NCBI RefSeq assembly: GCF_900078545.1 | Contig: NZ_FLLS01000002.1 | Span: forward strand, 310,001-374,000 | Origin: Olegusella massiliensis | Lineage (GTDB): Bacteria; Actinomycetota; Coriobacteriia; Coriobacteriales; Atopobiaceae | Reading direction: 5' to 3' | DNA: 64,000 bases | Part shown: piece after piece, positions 7,411 to 16,350 of the stretch | How positions within the stretch are numbered: position 1 is the stretch's first letter | How the letters are laid out: the number at the start of each line of letters is the position of its first letter | Translations under genes and position numbers: made by a program | The notes under the pieces: generated by a model | What the model saw: only the letters and a program-made list of their open reading frames with translations | Told to the model about the DNA's origin: nothing | The model's database searches: none

Positions 7411-10092
7411 TTACTCCTCGCTCTTGCCAAGCTTACGCATGACAAGCTTGTAAATCTCCACGATAGGAATGATAAGCAGAGCCAAGCCCAAAGACATGAG
7501 ATAGTGTGCCACATCGAGCTCAGCAAAGCCGAAGACCGCAGAAAGCGGAGTCTCGATGACCACCCACGTCAACAGCAGAGCAACAGCAAAAGCACCCCAT
7601 GCCCAAGTATTTTGCGTAGGCAAACCAAAGACAGAATTGCGACGACTGCGCATGTTGAAGGAGTGGAACATCTCGACCATCGAAAGCGTTAAAAACGCCA
7701 TGGTCATACCCATAACGCCATTTTTATCGCTAGCTACGGCATCAGCCAGAGGCACACCAGCGGCCTGAATACCAATGAAATATGCTGCCATGGTTAAGCA
7801 AGAAATTGCCACACCCTGGAAGATCGTATCGGCACCCATTCCATTAGCAAAGATACCATCTTGGCTTTTGCGGGGGCGACGACGCATAATATCTGGCTCA
7901 GCTGCCTCCATGCACATGGCAAGTGCAGGCAAGGAGTCAGTAATGAGGTTAATCCACAGCAGATGTGTTGGCTCAAGGATGGTAAAGCCAATCAGCGATG
8001 CAATAAAGACAACGATGACCTCAGCGAGATTAGAAGAAAGCAAAAATTGAATCGCCTTGCGGATGTTGTCATAGATACGGCGGCCTTCTTCAACAGCACC
8101 AATGATGGTGGCAAAGTTGTCATCAGCAAGTACCATATCGGCTACACCCTTAGTAACGTCAGTACCCGTGATACCCATACCAACGCCGATATCAGAACGC
8201 TTGATAGAGGGAGCATCGTTAACACCGTCGCCAGTCATGGCAACAACCATGCCCTTTTTCTTCCAGGTATCAACGATACGAGTTTTGTGTTCGGGCTGAA
8301 CACGCGCGTAGACACCAATATCCTCGATGCGCTTATCAAATTCCTCGTCAGACAGACGATCGAGTTCTACGCCTGTAATAGCCTCATCGCGCCCCCTTAC
8401 GATGCCGAGTTCTTTGGCAATAGCAACTGCAGTATCGATGTGGTCACCAGTAATCATCACCACGCGCATACCAGCGCCATGGGCTTCTTCAATTGCAGCT
8501 TTGACCTCAGGACGAACCGGATCAATCATGCCGCAAAGGCCAATAAAGGTCATATCGTGCTCAAGATCCGCTGCAACATAGCTCGCAGGCGCAGTCTTGC
8601 CATAATTGACACGCGCCGCCGCCATAACACGCAACGCGTCGTTGGCCATGAGCTTGTTCTGCTCCATGATGGTGGCACGCCACTCATCGGTCATCGGCAC
8701 AACGCCATCTTTGGTCTGCATCTTTGTGCAGCGTGCAAGCACAACGTCGGGGCCACCCTTGGTGTGCTGGATATAATCACCATCAGGCGAAAGATTGACT
8801 ACAGACATCATCTTACGGCCAGAGTCAAAGGGCGCCTCGCCCACACGGGGATTTGCATAGTCAAGGTCATCGGACAAAAATCCCAATTTGGCAGCATCTG
8901 CAACGAGGGCCGCTTCGGTGGGCTCACCAATAGCCTTTTCTGCAGCAGCATCCCATTTTGCATCCGAGGACAGCACCATGCAGCGCACAAGGCGATCAAT
9001 ATTTTCAGAGTAATGACGCACAACCGTCATCTTGTTTTGGGTCAGAGTGCCTGTCTTATCGGAGCAAATTACCTGCGTGCAGCCCAAGGTTTCAACAGCA
9101 TTCATCTTGCGAACGATGGCATGACGACGGCTCATCTTGGTCACGCCAATGGAAAGAGCAATGGTCACAACAGCGACGAGACCCTCAGGAATAGCGGCGA
9201 CTGCCAATGACACAGCAACCATAAAGGTATTCAAAACCTCAGGTACATTTGAGAAGAAGGCAAGGCCACCATGCTGGATAACACCCACCAAAAAGACCAC
9301 GGCACAAATACCCACAACAAGCTTGGTAAGAATACCCGAAAGCTCGTTAAGCTTGACCTGTAGGGGCGTGAGCTCATCTTTTGCCTGTGCAATAGCATCA
9401 GCAATTTTGCCCATTTCAGTCTGCATGCCAGTCGCGACAACTACAGCACGACCACGACCATATACCACGGTCGATCCCATGTAGCACATGTTTTTACGAT
9501 CGCCCAGAGGTACATCGTCGTTACCCGCAGGTAAACCGAGTACTTCAGCAATCTTGTTGGCTGGTACCGACTCACCCGTAAGAGCTGACTCTTCAATCTT
9601 GAGAGAAGCGCTCTCCAAAATACGACAGTCGGCAGGCACTGCATCGCCCGCCTCAAGCACCACAATATCGCCTGGGACCAAGTCGGCTGAGGCAACAACG
9701 ATTTGCTTACCATCACGAATTACCTTGGACTGAGCAGCACTCATCTCCTGCAAAGCTGCAAGGGCATTTTCGGCCTGGTATTCCTGCACCACACCCAATA
9801 TAGAATTAAGGATGACAACAAACATGATGATAAAGACATCAGCAAAGTCCGCTTCTCCCTGAGCCATGCTCGTAGCCGCGGAAATAAGAGCAGCAATAAT
9901 AAGCATGATGACCATGGGGTCAGCCATCATTGAGAAGAAACGCTTCCACAGCGGATCCTTCTCTGCTTCCTTTAGCTTGTTTTGACCAACTTTTTCAAGA
10001 CGGGCTGCAGCTTCAGTTGCGGCAAGGCCCAACTCTTCGGACGAAGCCTGCTTTTGCAGTACCTCGCGCGAACTCTCTAGATACTCTTTCAC
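7411..10092 (-). CDS. P-type calcium-transporting ATPase
   Basis: P-type (type II, Ca2+ or other cation) ATPase, about 893 aa, ten predicted membrane segments. The phosphorylation site CSDKTGTLTQNKMT, the actuator motif TGES, the nucleotide region KGGPD and the hinge TGDGVNDAPSIK are intact. The M4 segment AAIPEGLVAVVTIAL matches calcium pumps (PEGL). The M6 sequence LWINLITDSLPALA keeps the N..D pair used for calcium. The start is a GTG at 10092 with AGGAGG 5 bases upstream; the open frame to 10182 lacks any such site. It acts in the cytoplasmic membrane to export cations. Substrate inferred from motifs. Confidence 0.9.
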   Translation of the reverse strand: MKEYLESSREVLQKQASSEELGLAATEAAARLEKVGQNKLKEAEKDPLWKRFFSMMADPMVIMLIIAALISAATSMAQGEADFADVFIIMFVVILNSILGVVQEYQAENALAALQEMSAAQSKVIRDGKQIVVASADLVPGDIVVLEAGDAVPADCRILESASLKIEESALTGESVPANKIAEVLGLPAGNDDVPLGDRKNMCYMGSTVVYGRGRAVVVATGMQTEMGKIADAIAQAKDELTPLQVKLNELSGILTKLVVGICAVVFLVGVIQHGGLAFFSNVPEVLNTFMVAVSLAVAAIPEGLVAVVTIALSIGVTKMSRRHAIVRKMNAVETLGCTQVICSDKTGTLTQNKMTVVRHYSENIDRLVRCMVLSSDAKWDAAAEKAIGEPTEAALVADAAKLGFLSDDLDYANPRVGEAPFDSGRKMMSVVNLSPDGDYIQHTKGGPDVVLARCTKMQTKDGVVPMTDEWRATIMEQNKLMANDALRVMAAARVNYGKTAPASYVAADLEHDMTFIGLCGMIDPVRPEVKAAIEEAHGAGMRVVMITGDHIDTAVAIAKELGIVRGRDEAITGVELDRLSDEEFDKRIEDIGVYARVQPEHKTRIVDTWKKKGMVVAMTGDGVNDAPSIKRSDIGVGMGITGTDVTKGVADMVLADDNFATIIGAVEEGRRIYDNIRKAIQFLLSSNLAEVIVVFIASLIGFTILEPTHLLWINLITDSLPALAMCMEAAEPDIMRRRPRKSQDGIFANGMGADTIFQGVAISCLTMAAYFIGIQAAGVPLADAVASDKNGVMGMTMAFLTLSMVEMFHSFNMRSRRNSVFGLPTQNTWAWGAFAVALLLTWVVIETPLSAVFGFAELDVAHYLMSLGLALLIIPIVEIYKLVMRKLGKSEE

Positions 10093-10234
10093 GTGTCCCT
10101 CCTGGCTATCTTGGCTGCACAAAGCAGCCCCCTCTCCTCGCTTGGCGCAAGGTGCCCGATAATAATTCCCCAGGAGGGGCAAGGGCTCACCTACAATTAC
10201 GCCGAAGCGCTTATAACAACCTTAGTATTTTATT

Positions 10235-10717
10235 CTACTCATCCCAAAACTTATCGCCCAAGACCTTAAAGCAAATCTTTTTAACCGCTGCAGGTGTAGC
10301 GCCTGGTACGGTCAATGTTGGCATATGAGGTTCGCCTGCAACAAAGAGCGCAAAACGCCCATGAGCAAGCGTGCCATCAATCACATCGGCACCCTCCGCC
10401 GCATCTGCCAGCTGAAAATCGTCCTGTTCGTTAAACTCGGCTATTTGAATTACCGGACCAGGCGTGACTTTAAAGCACTCCTCGCCTTCCAAATCGACTT
10501 GCAAATCCATATAGCGACGGTGCCATTCATAGTGTGCATCCTGTGCATAACGCGTCGTTGCGCTCATCACGTTGGCAAATACACGTTTCCCATCAATTTC
10601 ATTAGTTCCTAGGGGCAGTTCGCGCATATCATGCGAGTCAAGCCAGTCAATCAGCACGTCAAGACCCTTGTACAAACCGCGATAACGATTAAGTTTGCTT
10701 AGTCCATCGTAAATCAT
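10235..10717 (-). CDS. YhcH/YjgK/YiaL family protein
   Basis: About 160 aa, single cupin-like domain of the YhcH/YjgK/YiaL (DUF386) family, whose members are often linked to sialic acid or other sugar catabolism. Conserved pieces are YEWHRRYMDLQVDLEG, the acidic EFNEQDDF and the end FALFVAGEPHMPTL. The ATG at 10717 has GAGGAG at good spacing; the ATG at 10729 does not. It is monocistronic, between the ATPase and the divergent dehydrogenase, so context does not show the substrate. Confidence 0.85.
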   Translation of the reverse strand: MIYDGLSKLNRYRGLYKGLDVLIDWLDSHDMRELPLGTNEIDGKRVFANVMSATTRYAQDAHYEWHRRYMDLQVDLEGEECFKVTPGPVIQIAEFNEQDDFQLADAAEGADVIDGTLAHGRFALFVAGEPHMPTLTVPGATPAAVKKICFKVLGDKFWDE

Positions 10718-10955
10718 GACTCTCCTCATCTCCGCATGCCGCCTACGCTACAAACAATTATAGGAAGATAGAAAGCTGTTGATTTTAATAGTTAACCAGA
10801 GATAGAAAGTGACACTAATTTGTCGTGCAATTCCTAGGATAGACCTCCCTTGGGTTGTTCATACGCTAGAATTAAAGCAAGTCCGAGCAGGTTGTGCCAA
10901 AGTCCAGGACCGACCTGGATATGCGCGCACGTCTTTTAAGAAAGGACGCTACACC

Positions 10956-11960
10956 ATGAGGATTCTTTTTTACGGTACTGCTAGCTACGACCAAGAGTCA
11001 TTCGAGAAGGAAATTGCTGATTTCCCCGATGTCAAGATTGACTACACCGAGACCAACTTGACACCCATGACCGCAGCTCTTGCCCGCGGTTATGATGCTG
11101 TTTGCGCTTTTGTCAACGCTGACATCTCAGCTATGACCCTTGAGATTCTCAAGGGCTTTGGTATTGGTTTGGTACTCATGCGTTGTGCAGGCTTTGACGC
11201 CGTCAACGTTCCTATGGCAACCGAGCTTGGCATCAAGGTTACTCGCGTTCCTGCTTACTCCCCCGAGGCCATTGCTGAGCACGCTATGGCACTAGGCCAG
11301 GCAGCCAACCGTCGTATCCACAAGGGTTATATCCGTGTCCGCGAAAACAACTTTGCCCTTAATGGTCTGGTTGGCGAGACTCTGTATGGCAAAACCGCAG
11401 GTATTGTCGGCACTGGTCGCATTGGTGCTGCTCTTTGCCGCATCTGCAAGGGCTATGGCATGACCGTTTTGGGTTCAGATCTCTATCCCAACCAAGCACT
11501 TGTTGACGAAGAGCACGTTGTTGATGAGTATGTCGACTACGATGAGCTATATCGTCGTTCTGACTTCATCAGTCTCCACGCCTTCCTTAACAAGGATAGC
11601 TACCATCTCATCGACGATGAGGCCATCGATAAGATGAAGCCTGGCGTCATCTTTGTGAATACTGGTCGTGGTGCATTGGTAGATACCCAGGCGCTCATCC
11701 GCGGCATCATCTCTGGCAAGATTGGCGCTGCTGGTCTGGACGTTTACGAAGAAGAAAACGCCAACGTCTATCAGAACCGCTCTGGCGAGATTGTCGATTC
11801 TGTTACTGCACGTCTTTGCTCTTTCCCCAACGTTGTTATGACCTCTCACCAGGCATTCTTCACTCACGAGGCGCTCTCTCAGATTGCTCGCGTCACCCTG
11901 GAGAATGCTCAGCACTACGCTCGCGAAGAGGAGTTCATCCCCCGCAGCGTTGTCTGCTAA
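10956..11960 (+). CDS. ldhA: D-lactate dehydrogenase family 2-hydroxyacid dehydrogenase
   Basis: NAD-dependent D-2-hydroxyacid dehydrogenase, about 334 aa, probably reducing pyruvate to D-lactate. The family marks are RCAGFDAVNV, VPAYSPEAIAEHAMAL, the Rossmann loop GTGRIGAALC, NTGRGALVDT, GLDVYEEE and the catalytic H in MTSHQAFFT. Length matches LdhA. The start at 10956 follows AAAGGA; the longer frame from 10809 lacks a ribosome site and a recognisable domain. Its neighbour downstream is pyruvate kinase, consistent with a lower-glycolysis/lactate branch, though each appears to have its own leader. Confidence 0.85.
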   Translation: MRILFYGTASYDQESFEKEIADFPDVKIDYTETNLTPMTAALARGYDAVCAFVNADISAMTLEILKGFGIGLVLMRCAGFDAVNVPMATELGIKVTRVPAYSPEAIAEHAMALGQAANRRIHKGYIRVRENNFALNGLVGETLYGKTAGIVGTGRIGAALCRICKGYGMTVLGSDLYPNQALVDEEHVVDEYVDYDELYRRSDFISLHAFLNKDSYHLIDDEAIDKMKPGVIFVNTGRGALVDTQALIRGIISGKIGAAGLDVYEEENANVYQNRSGEIVDSVTARLCSFPNVVMTSHQAFFTHEALSQIARVTLENAQHYAREEEFIPRSVVC

Positions 11961-11984
11961 ATAATGTATATGTGTAAGCCCTGT

Positions 11985-12026
11985 GCGGACGCGTGAAACA
12001 TGTATTCCTTTTGCGCGTCCGCGCTC
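11985..12026 (+). terminator. Probable terminator of the D-LDH gene
   Basis: GCGGACGCG (11985-11993) pairs with CGCGTCCGC (12014-12022) 25 bases after the D-LDH stop. The loop is 20 nt and the following run is only GCTCTT, so termination may be weak. Confidence 0.5.
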
Positions 12027-12122
12027 TTAGGCGGATATCATATGCCGTCGTCTTTGTGAATGAAGACAAGCGATGCTCACGTATTAAATCAGCATTGCAG
12101 TAGGTTTTATGATAGGAGTTCG

Positions 12123-13562
12123 ATGAATAAGCGTACTAAAATTGTTTGCACCATGGGTCCTGCTACTGAAAGCGACAATGTTCTTCGTCAGCTCATTGTC
12201 AACGGCATGAACGTTGCTCGCTTTAACTTCAGCCATGGTAGCCATGAATATCACCGTAAGAATATTGAGCGTGTTCGCAATATCTCCCGCGAGCTGGGTC
12301 TGCCTGTTGCCATCATGCTTGACACCAAAGGACCCGAGGTTCGTACAGGAGAACTCGAGGGCCATCAGAAGGTCATGCTCCAAACAGGCGGAAAAGTTAT
12401 CATCACTACCGACACCAGTGTTCCTGGCAATGCCGAGCGCTTTTCCCTTGACTATGAAGAACTTCCCAACGAGGTTACCAAGGGTTCTATCATTTTGGTC
12501 GATGATGGCTTAATCGGCCTTGAGGTTGACCACGTTGAAGGCAATGAAATCTTCTGCGACATCGTTAATGGCGGTGAGCTAGGCGAAAAGAAGGGCGTCA
12601 ACGTTCCTAATGTCGAGATTGGTTTGCCTTCGGTCACCGCGCAGGACCGTGCCGACATTATGTTTGGTTGCGAGTTAGGTATTGACGCAATCGCTGCATC
12701 CTTTATTCGTAATGCCGAAGCAGTACGCGAGATTCGCAAGATTTGTGCCGATGCAGGTAACTTTGGTGTTCTCATTCTTCCCAAAATTGAGAGCTCCGTA
12801 GGTGTTAAGAACTTTGACGAAATTTTGGCAGTATCTGACGGCATTATGGTTGCCCGTGGCGACTTAGGTGTTGAGGTGCCTTCCGAGCAGGTTCCCCACA
12901 TCCAAAAGCAGATCATCCATAAGTGCAATGCTGCCTACAAGCCTGTTATCACGGCCACTCAAATGCTTGACTCAATGATTCGTAACCCTCGCCCAACTCG
13001 CGCTGAGGTTACCGACGTTGCAAATGCAATTTACGACGGTACTGACTGCGTCATGCTCTCTGGTGAGACTGCAGCTGGTAAGTATCCGGTTCAGGCCGTC
13101 AAGACGATGGCAAATATTTGCGTTGAGACTGAGCGCTACTTACCTGAACGTCCCGACTTTAAGGAGCGCGAAGGTGTCCGTAATGTCAACTCTGCCATCG
13201 GCCACTCCTGTGTCCAAATTGCCGATCAGGTAGATGCCAAGTGCATCATCTGCCCAACTCACTCTGGTCGTACTGCTCTCCTCATTTCTACGTTCCGTCC
13301 CCACCTGCCCATCTACGCTATGTCTCCCATTGCACAGACAGCACGCCGTTGCTGCTTTATGTGGGGTGTAGAATCCTTCCGTACAACCGAGCAAGGGTCT
13401 TTATCTGCAACTCTGTACAATGCGTTGCAGGTTGCAAAGGCTCACGGCGCAGTTAATTCCGGCGATATTGTTGTTATTACCGCAGGCGATCCTCAGACTT
13501 CGCCTCGCCAAGGTGACTATACCACCTCAACCAACATGGCGATGGTGGCCCAGGTACAATAA
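12123..13562 (+). CDS. pyk: Pyruvate kinase
   Basis: Catalyses PEP + ADP to pyruvate + ATP, about 479 aa, a single PK barrel plus C-terminal allosteric domain. Visible are the N-terminal TKIVCTMGPAT, MLDTKGPEVRTG, the lysine/Mg region LPKIESSVGV, VARGDLGVEVP and the signature ITATQMLDSM. The C-terminal domain keeps TRSGRTA-like THSGRTALLIS. The ATG at 12123 has AGGAG 5 bases upstream; the frame from 12060 has no support. It follows the D-LDH gene and has a strong terminator after it. There is no extra PEP-utiliser domain of the kind found in some Firmicutes enzymes. Confidence 0.95.
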   Translation: MNKRTKIVCTMGPATESDNVLRQLIVNGMNVARFNFSHGSHEYHRKNIERVRNISRELGLPVAIMLDTKGPEVRTGELEGHQKVMLQTGGKVIITTDTSVPGNAERFSLDYEELPNEVTKGSIILVDDGLIGLEVDHVEGNEIFCDIVNGGELGEKKGVNVPNVEIGLPSVTAQDRADIMFGCELGIDAIAASFIRNAEAVREIRKICADAGNFGVLILPKIESSVGVKNFDEILAVSDGIMVARGDLGVEVPSEQVPHIQKQIIHKCNAAYKPVITATQMLDSMIRNPRPTRAEVTDVANAIYDGTDCVMLSGETAAGKYPVQAVKTMANICVETERYLPERPDFKEREGVRNVNSAIGHSCVQIADQVDAKCIICPTHSGRTALLISTFRPHLPIYAMSPIAQTARRCCFMWGVESFRTTEQGSLSATLYNALQVAKAHGAVNSGDIVVITAGDPQTSPRQGDYTTSTNMAMVAQVQ

Positions 13563-13607
13563 GCCAACATCCCCACGAAAAGGGATGCAGGGCATTTTGA
13601 CTTATAA

Positions 13608-13643
13608 GGGATAGACTTTACGGAAATAAAGTCTATCCCTTTG
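13608..13643 (+). terminator. Intrinsic terminator of pyk
   Basis: A perfect 13-bp stem, GGGATAGACTTTA (13608-13620) with its complement at 13627-13639, loop CGGAAA, followed by TTTG. It lies 45 bases after the pyk stop. Confidence 0.8.
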
Positions 13644-13659
13644 TCTTGAGTCCTCTCAT

Positions 13660-13851
13660 TCCCGTAGATGGTTCGTTTCCGTAGAGTCCGCTCATTTCCA
13701 AAGATGGTCCAGGATTTCCACCGCAACCCCTTCCCTTTCCAAAGATGGTTCGTTTCTCGACTTAGAGAAAAATCTGACCTGCGGTTTTATAGTCGTTGCA
13801 TCCGAAGCTTGAACCATCTTTTGGCAAGCAGCTCGAAGTTTGAACCATCTT
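13660..13851. repeat. Cluster of palindromic arms related to the 36.4-kb repeat
   Basis: AAGATGGTTC (13742-13751) is complementary to GAACCATCTT (13811-13820), forming an element of about 80 bp. The core AAAATCTGACCTGCGGTTTTA recurs at 36472-36492 (quoted in part: CTGACCTGCGG). Extra left arms occur at 13667 (GATGGTTCGTTTCC) and 13700 (AAAGATGGTCC), and an extra right arm at 13842, so the site looks like nested or repeated insertions. No coding potential. Confidence 0.7.
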
Positions 13852-13876
13852 CTTGCATGCTTTTTTGCTTAAAGAA

Positions 13877-13924
13877 AGCACTCTCGGCTACCCCTATCAC
13901 AAGGCAGGAGTAATCGAGAGTGCT
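13877..13924 (-). terminator. Terminator of the GH13 gene
   Basis: AGCACTCTCG (13877-13886) pairs with CGAGAGTGCT (13915-13924). Read on the minus strand it is followed by TTTCTTT and lies about 50 bases after the amylase stop. The loop is long (28 nt). Confidence 0.6.
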
Positions 13925-13971
13925 CAAAATGTTCTAAAAAACTACTACCCAAAAAAGCTGTCAAGCAAAAA

Positions 13972-15348
13972 CTAGCGCTCGCAAAGCCAATAGTGACACG
14001 AGAAGGCCTCAACTTCACTACCGCCACCAAAATCGTGTTCCTCACCTGTAATGAGATCGGTCGCAAGCCCACAGCCCGCATCAAAATGCAAAGTTACGGG
14101 CGCATCAGAAGCGTTAATCGCCACAATGACTCTCTTGCCCTCTGCTACACGCTGGAAAACTAACTGCTGAGGCTGACAAAGCAGCTCGTGATAGTCACCC
14201 ATAGTCAAAGCTACACTGCCCTCAAACTTGGTACGAGCCGCAATAAGAGAAGCAATCCAGTCAGTAAGTTCATTCCACTCAGGATGCGCATAAGCAGGGC
14301 GCAGCTCATGGTCTCCAGGCAACTGATCTGCATCATCACCCCACTCACTTGCATAATAGAGGTTGGGTACACCACACATGCCATAGAGCAGTCCATAAAT
14401 TGGGCGCAGCTGGCGTTTGTCGGTAAGCTTGGCAGCGATACGAGGTACGTCGTGGTTGTCCACAAAGGTCAGTAAATGCTTACCTGTATACAAATCCCAA
14501 GGCTTGTCACCGCTCTGGCGCTCAAGAGTATAAGCAATCTCATGCATATTGGCAGAGTTAAAGCTCGACCACAGGCCCTTATAGGCCTCATAGTTATAAA
14601 CAGAGTCGCAAGCACGATCATTCATCCAGCAGTTGTAGTCACCAAACATGACCTCACCAATTAGCAGGAATTTCTTGCCGCGCTTTTCGCTCAGTTCATC
14701 AGAAACTTGACGCAAATATCCCAAGAAACCCGCATCGAGACAATAGGCTACATCAAGACGTATGCCATCTATATCAAACTCACTTTCCCAACCGCGCATC
14801 ACATTGGCAATATATTCGTTGAGCTCAAAATTGATATGGTTGAGTTTTACTAGGTAATTGACGCCGTTCCAGTCCTCGTAAGAAAACCCATCGTCATAGA
14901 TGTTATTGCCCTGCCAATTGATGCAAAACCAATCGGCATAAGGACTATTCTGCTTGTTTTTAAGGACATCTTGGAACGCCCAAAAACCACGGCCAACATG
15001 ATTGAACACGCCATCAAAAATAACCGAAATCCCTGCCTCATGAAAAGCAGCAACAATCTTTTTGAGATCAGCGTTTGTACCTAAACGCGCATCGACTTTG
15101 GTGTAATCGCGCGTATCATAGCCGTGCGCATCGCTCTCAAAGAGCGGATTGAGCATTACAGAATCACAGCCCAAACGCTGAATGTGCTCAATCCAACCAT
15201 CATCAATAATATTGAGCAGCCGATGACCATCGGTGGCATGTGTACCCACCTCTACCTGACCTTCGGAGCTGCCGTCATTGCGCCAAGGAGCACCGCAAAG
15301 ACCTAGCGGGTAAATCTGGTACATAGCAGATGTCTCGTACCAATTCAT
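13972..15348 (-). CDS. Alpha-amylase family glycoside hydrolase (GH13)
   Basis: Cytoplasmic GH13 enzyme, about 458 aa, no signal peptide. All four conserved regions are present: DGVFNHVG, GIRLDVA (nucleophile Asp), LIGEV (acid Glu) and FVDNHD (transition-state Asp). A short B-domain (YADWFCINWQGNN...) and a small beta-sandwich C-domain follow. Length and the LNHINFELNEYI region suggest a neopullulanase or maltodextrin-degrading type. The ATG at 15348 has GGAG upstream; the GTG at 15360 is part of that site. It directly follows the GntR gene, which probably controls it. Confidence 0.85.
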   Translation of the reverse strand: MNWYETSAMYQIYPLGLCGAPWRNDGSSEGQVEVGTHATDGHRLLNIIDDGWIEHIQRLGCDSVMLNPLFESDAHGYDTRDYTKVDARLGTNADLKKIVAAFHEAGISVIFDGVFNHVGRGFWAFQDVLKNKQNSPYADWFCINWQGNNIYDDGFSYEDWNGVNYLVKLNHINFELNEYIANVMRGWESEFDIDGIRLDVAYCLDAGFLGYLRQVSDELSEKRGKKFLLIGEVMFGDYNCWMNDRACDSVYNYEAYKGLWSSFNSANMHEIAYTLERQSGDKPWDLYTGKHLLTFVDNHDVPRIAAKLTDKRQLRPIYGLLYGMCGVPNLYYASEWGDDADQLPGDHELRPAYAHPEWNELTDWIASLIAARTKFEGSVALTMGDYHELLCQPQQLVFQRVAEGKRVIVAINASDAPVTLHFDAGCGLATDLITGEEHDFGGGSEVEAFSCHYWLCER

Positions 15349-15388
15349 TGTTCTCTCCACTTCTTATCACAAGCGAGGATTGCGAAAT

Positions 15389-16144
15389 TTACTCGCCTAC
15401 TACACCGCGCACACGTCGTGTTTCGTTAGAAATGACACAACGATTAGCAGGCAACCATACACTTCCCCATTCGAAGGGTGTTTCATCTTCTAAAAAGACC
15501 AGCTGATCTAGATCAAGCACAGGCGCATGCTCATCACAATCCAGCCATCCGCCACGCGTCTTGCCAGCCGTACGGGCGCTGTAAACCATCTCGGACCTAC
15601 CAACACTTTTGCCGCTTAGACGTTCTACCACGGCAAATAGTGGTTCCTTACCCAAATCGACTTTGTCGAGACCGGGACACGCAGAAAGTGACAGGTGGCT
15701 CTCAATCAACATCACTGCGCGTTTGCGTACATAGCGCACGCGTACTAGATAGAGATATTCCTCACCTGCTTCCAACTGTAAGTGCTCCGCACATGCTGCG
15801 TTTGGCTTCTCAACGCGCCGCAACACAACCTTCGTCTCGTAATCAATGCCCTGAGCACTCATTGACTCGCCAAAAGAAAGGAGACGATTAGAAGAAGGAC
15901 ACGCCATAATAGGCTGGGTCACAAAAGTACCTCGACCCTGCTGTTGCACCAGTAGCCCCTCATCTACCAGCTGCCGAATACCTTTTTGGACAGTCCCACG
16001 AGAAAGTTGCAGCATACTCATAAGCTCATGCTCAGAAGGAATGGGCTTATTAACGCCCCACTCCTTAGAATAAATGCGTTCGCGTATGTAGTCGGAAACT
16101 TGCACATACAAGAGCTTGCCGTCCGACCGGTCAAACTTCGGCAT
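15389..16144 (-). CDS. GntR/HutC-family transcriptional regulator
   Basis: Sugar-responsive repressor, 251 aa. The N-terminal winged helix (residues 10-77) shows IPSEHELMSMLQLSRGTVQKGIRQLVDEGLL with the family glycine GRGTFV, and the rest is a UTRA effector domain (EYLYLVRVRYV, SHLSLSACPGLDKVDL). It is 40 bases upstream of the GH13 gene on the same strand and divergent from the PurF-like gene, so it likely regulates the amylase and itself through the 16145-16350 intergenic region. TreR-like specificity is possible but not shown. Confidence 0.85.
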   Translation of the reverse strand: MPKFDRSDGKLLYVQVSDYIRERIYSKEWGVNKPIPSEHELMSMLQLSRGTVQKGIRQLVDEGLLVQQQGRGTFVTQPIMACPSSNRLLSFGESMSAQGIDYETKVVLRRVEKPNAACAEHLQLEAGEEYLYLVRVRYVRKRAVMLIESHLSLSACPGLDKVDLGKEPLFAVVERLSGKSVGRSEMVYSARTAGKTRGGWLDCDEHAPVLDLDQLVFLEDETPFEWGSVWLPANRCVISNETRRVRGVVGE

Positions 16145-16290
16145 GCCGTTCTCGCCTCACTCAACTCTAGTTATTGCAACGCTTTACATCATATCGTGAG
16201 CAGCCCTCGCTTACTTCCACAGCTTGCTATGTTTTTATTAACTTTTGCTGTAAGAGCGTATGTAACTGAAAATTACCCATGCAACGCTCC

Positions 16291-16320
16291 TATAATTGAC
16301 ACACGTGTCATGTGCACACA
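16291..16320. promoter_or_regulatory. TATAAT box with ACACGTGT palindrome before the PurF-like gene
   Basis: TATAAT (16291-16296) is followed at once by TGACACACGTGTCA, which contains the palindrome ACACGTGT; a second ACACACGT follows. No good -35 box is visible at 17 bases (TGAAAA at 18). The palindrome would overlap the transcription start and is a candidate operator, perhaps for the divergent GntR protein. Confidence 0.4.
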
Positions 16321-16350
16321 CGTATTCATAAGGTTAACGAAAGGACCTCT

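Noticed and set aside
7861-9210. 449-aa + strand frame opposite the P-type ATPase
   Set aside because: It is antisense to a gene with all catalytic motifs, and it shows no domain or ribosome site.
11985-12022. Riboswitch before pyk
   Set aside because: Only a single hairpin after the D-LDH gene; no conserved aptamer seen and the pyk start is about 100 bases on with no second terminator.
15389-16350. Purine riboswitch or PurR box controlling the PurF-like gene
   Set aside because: No purine aptamer or PurBox sequence could be read; only the short ACACGTGT palindrome.
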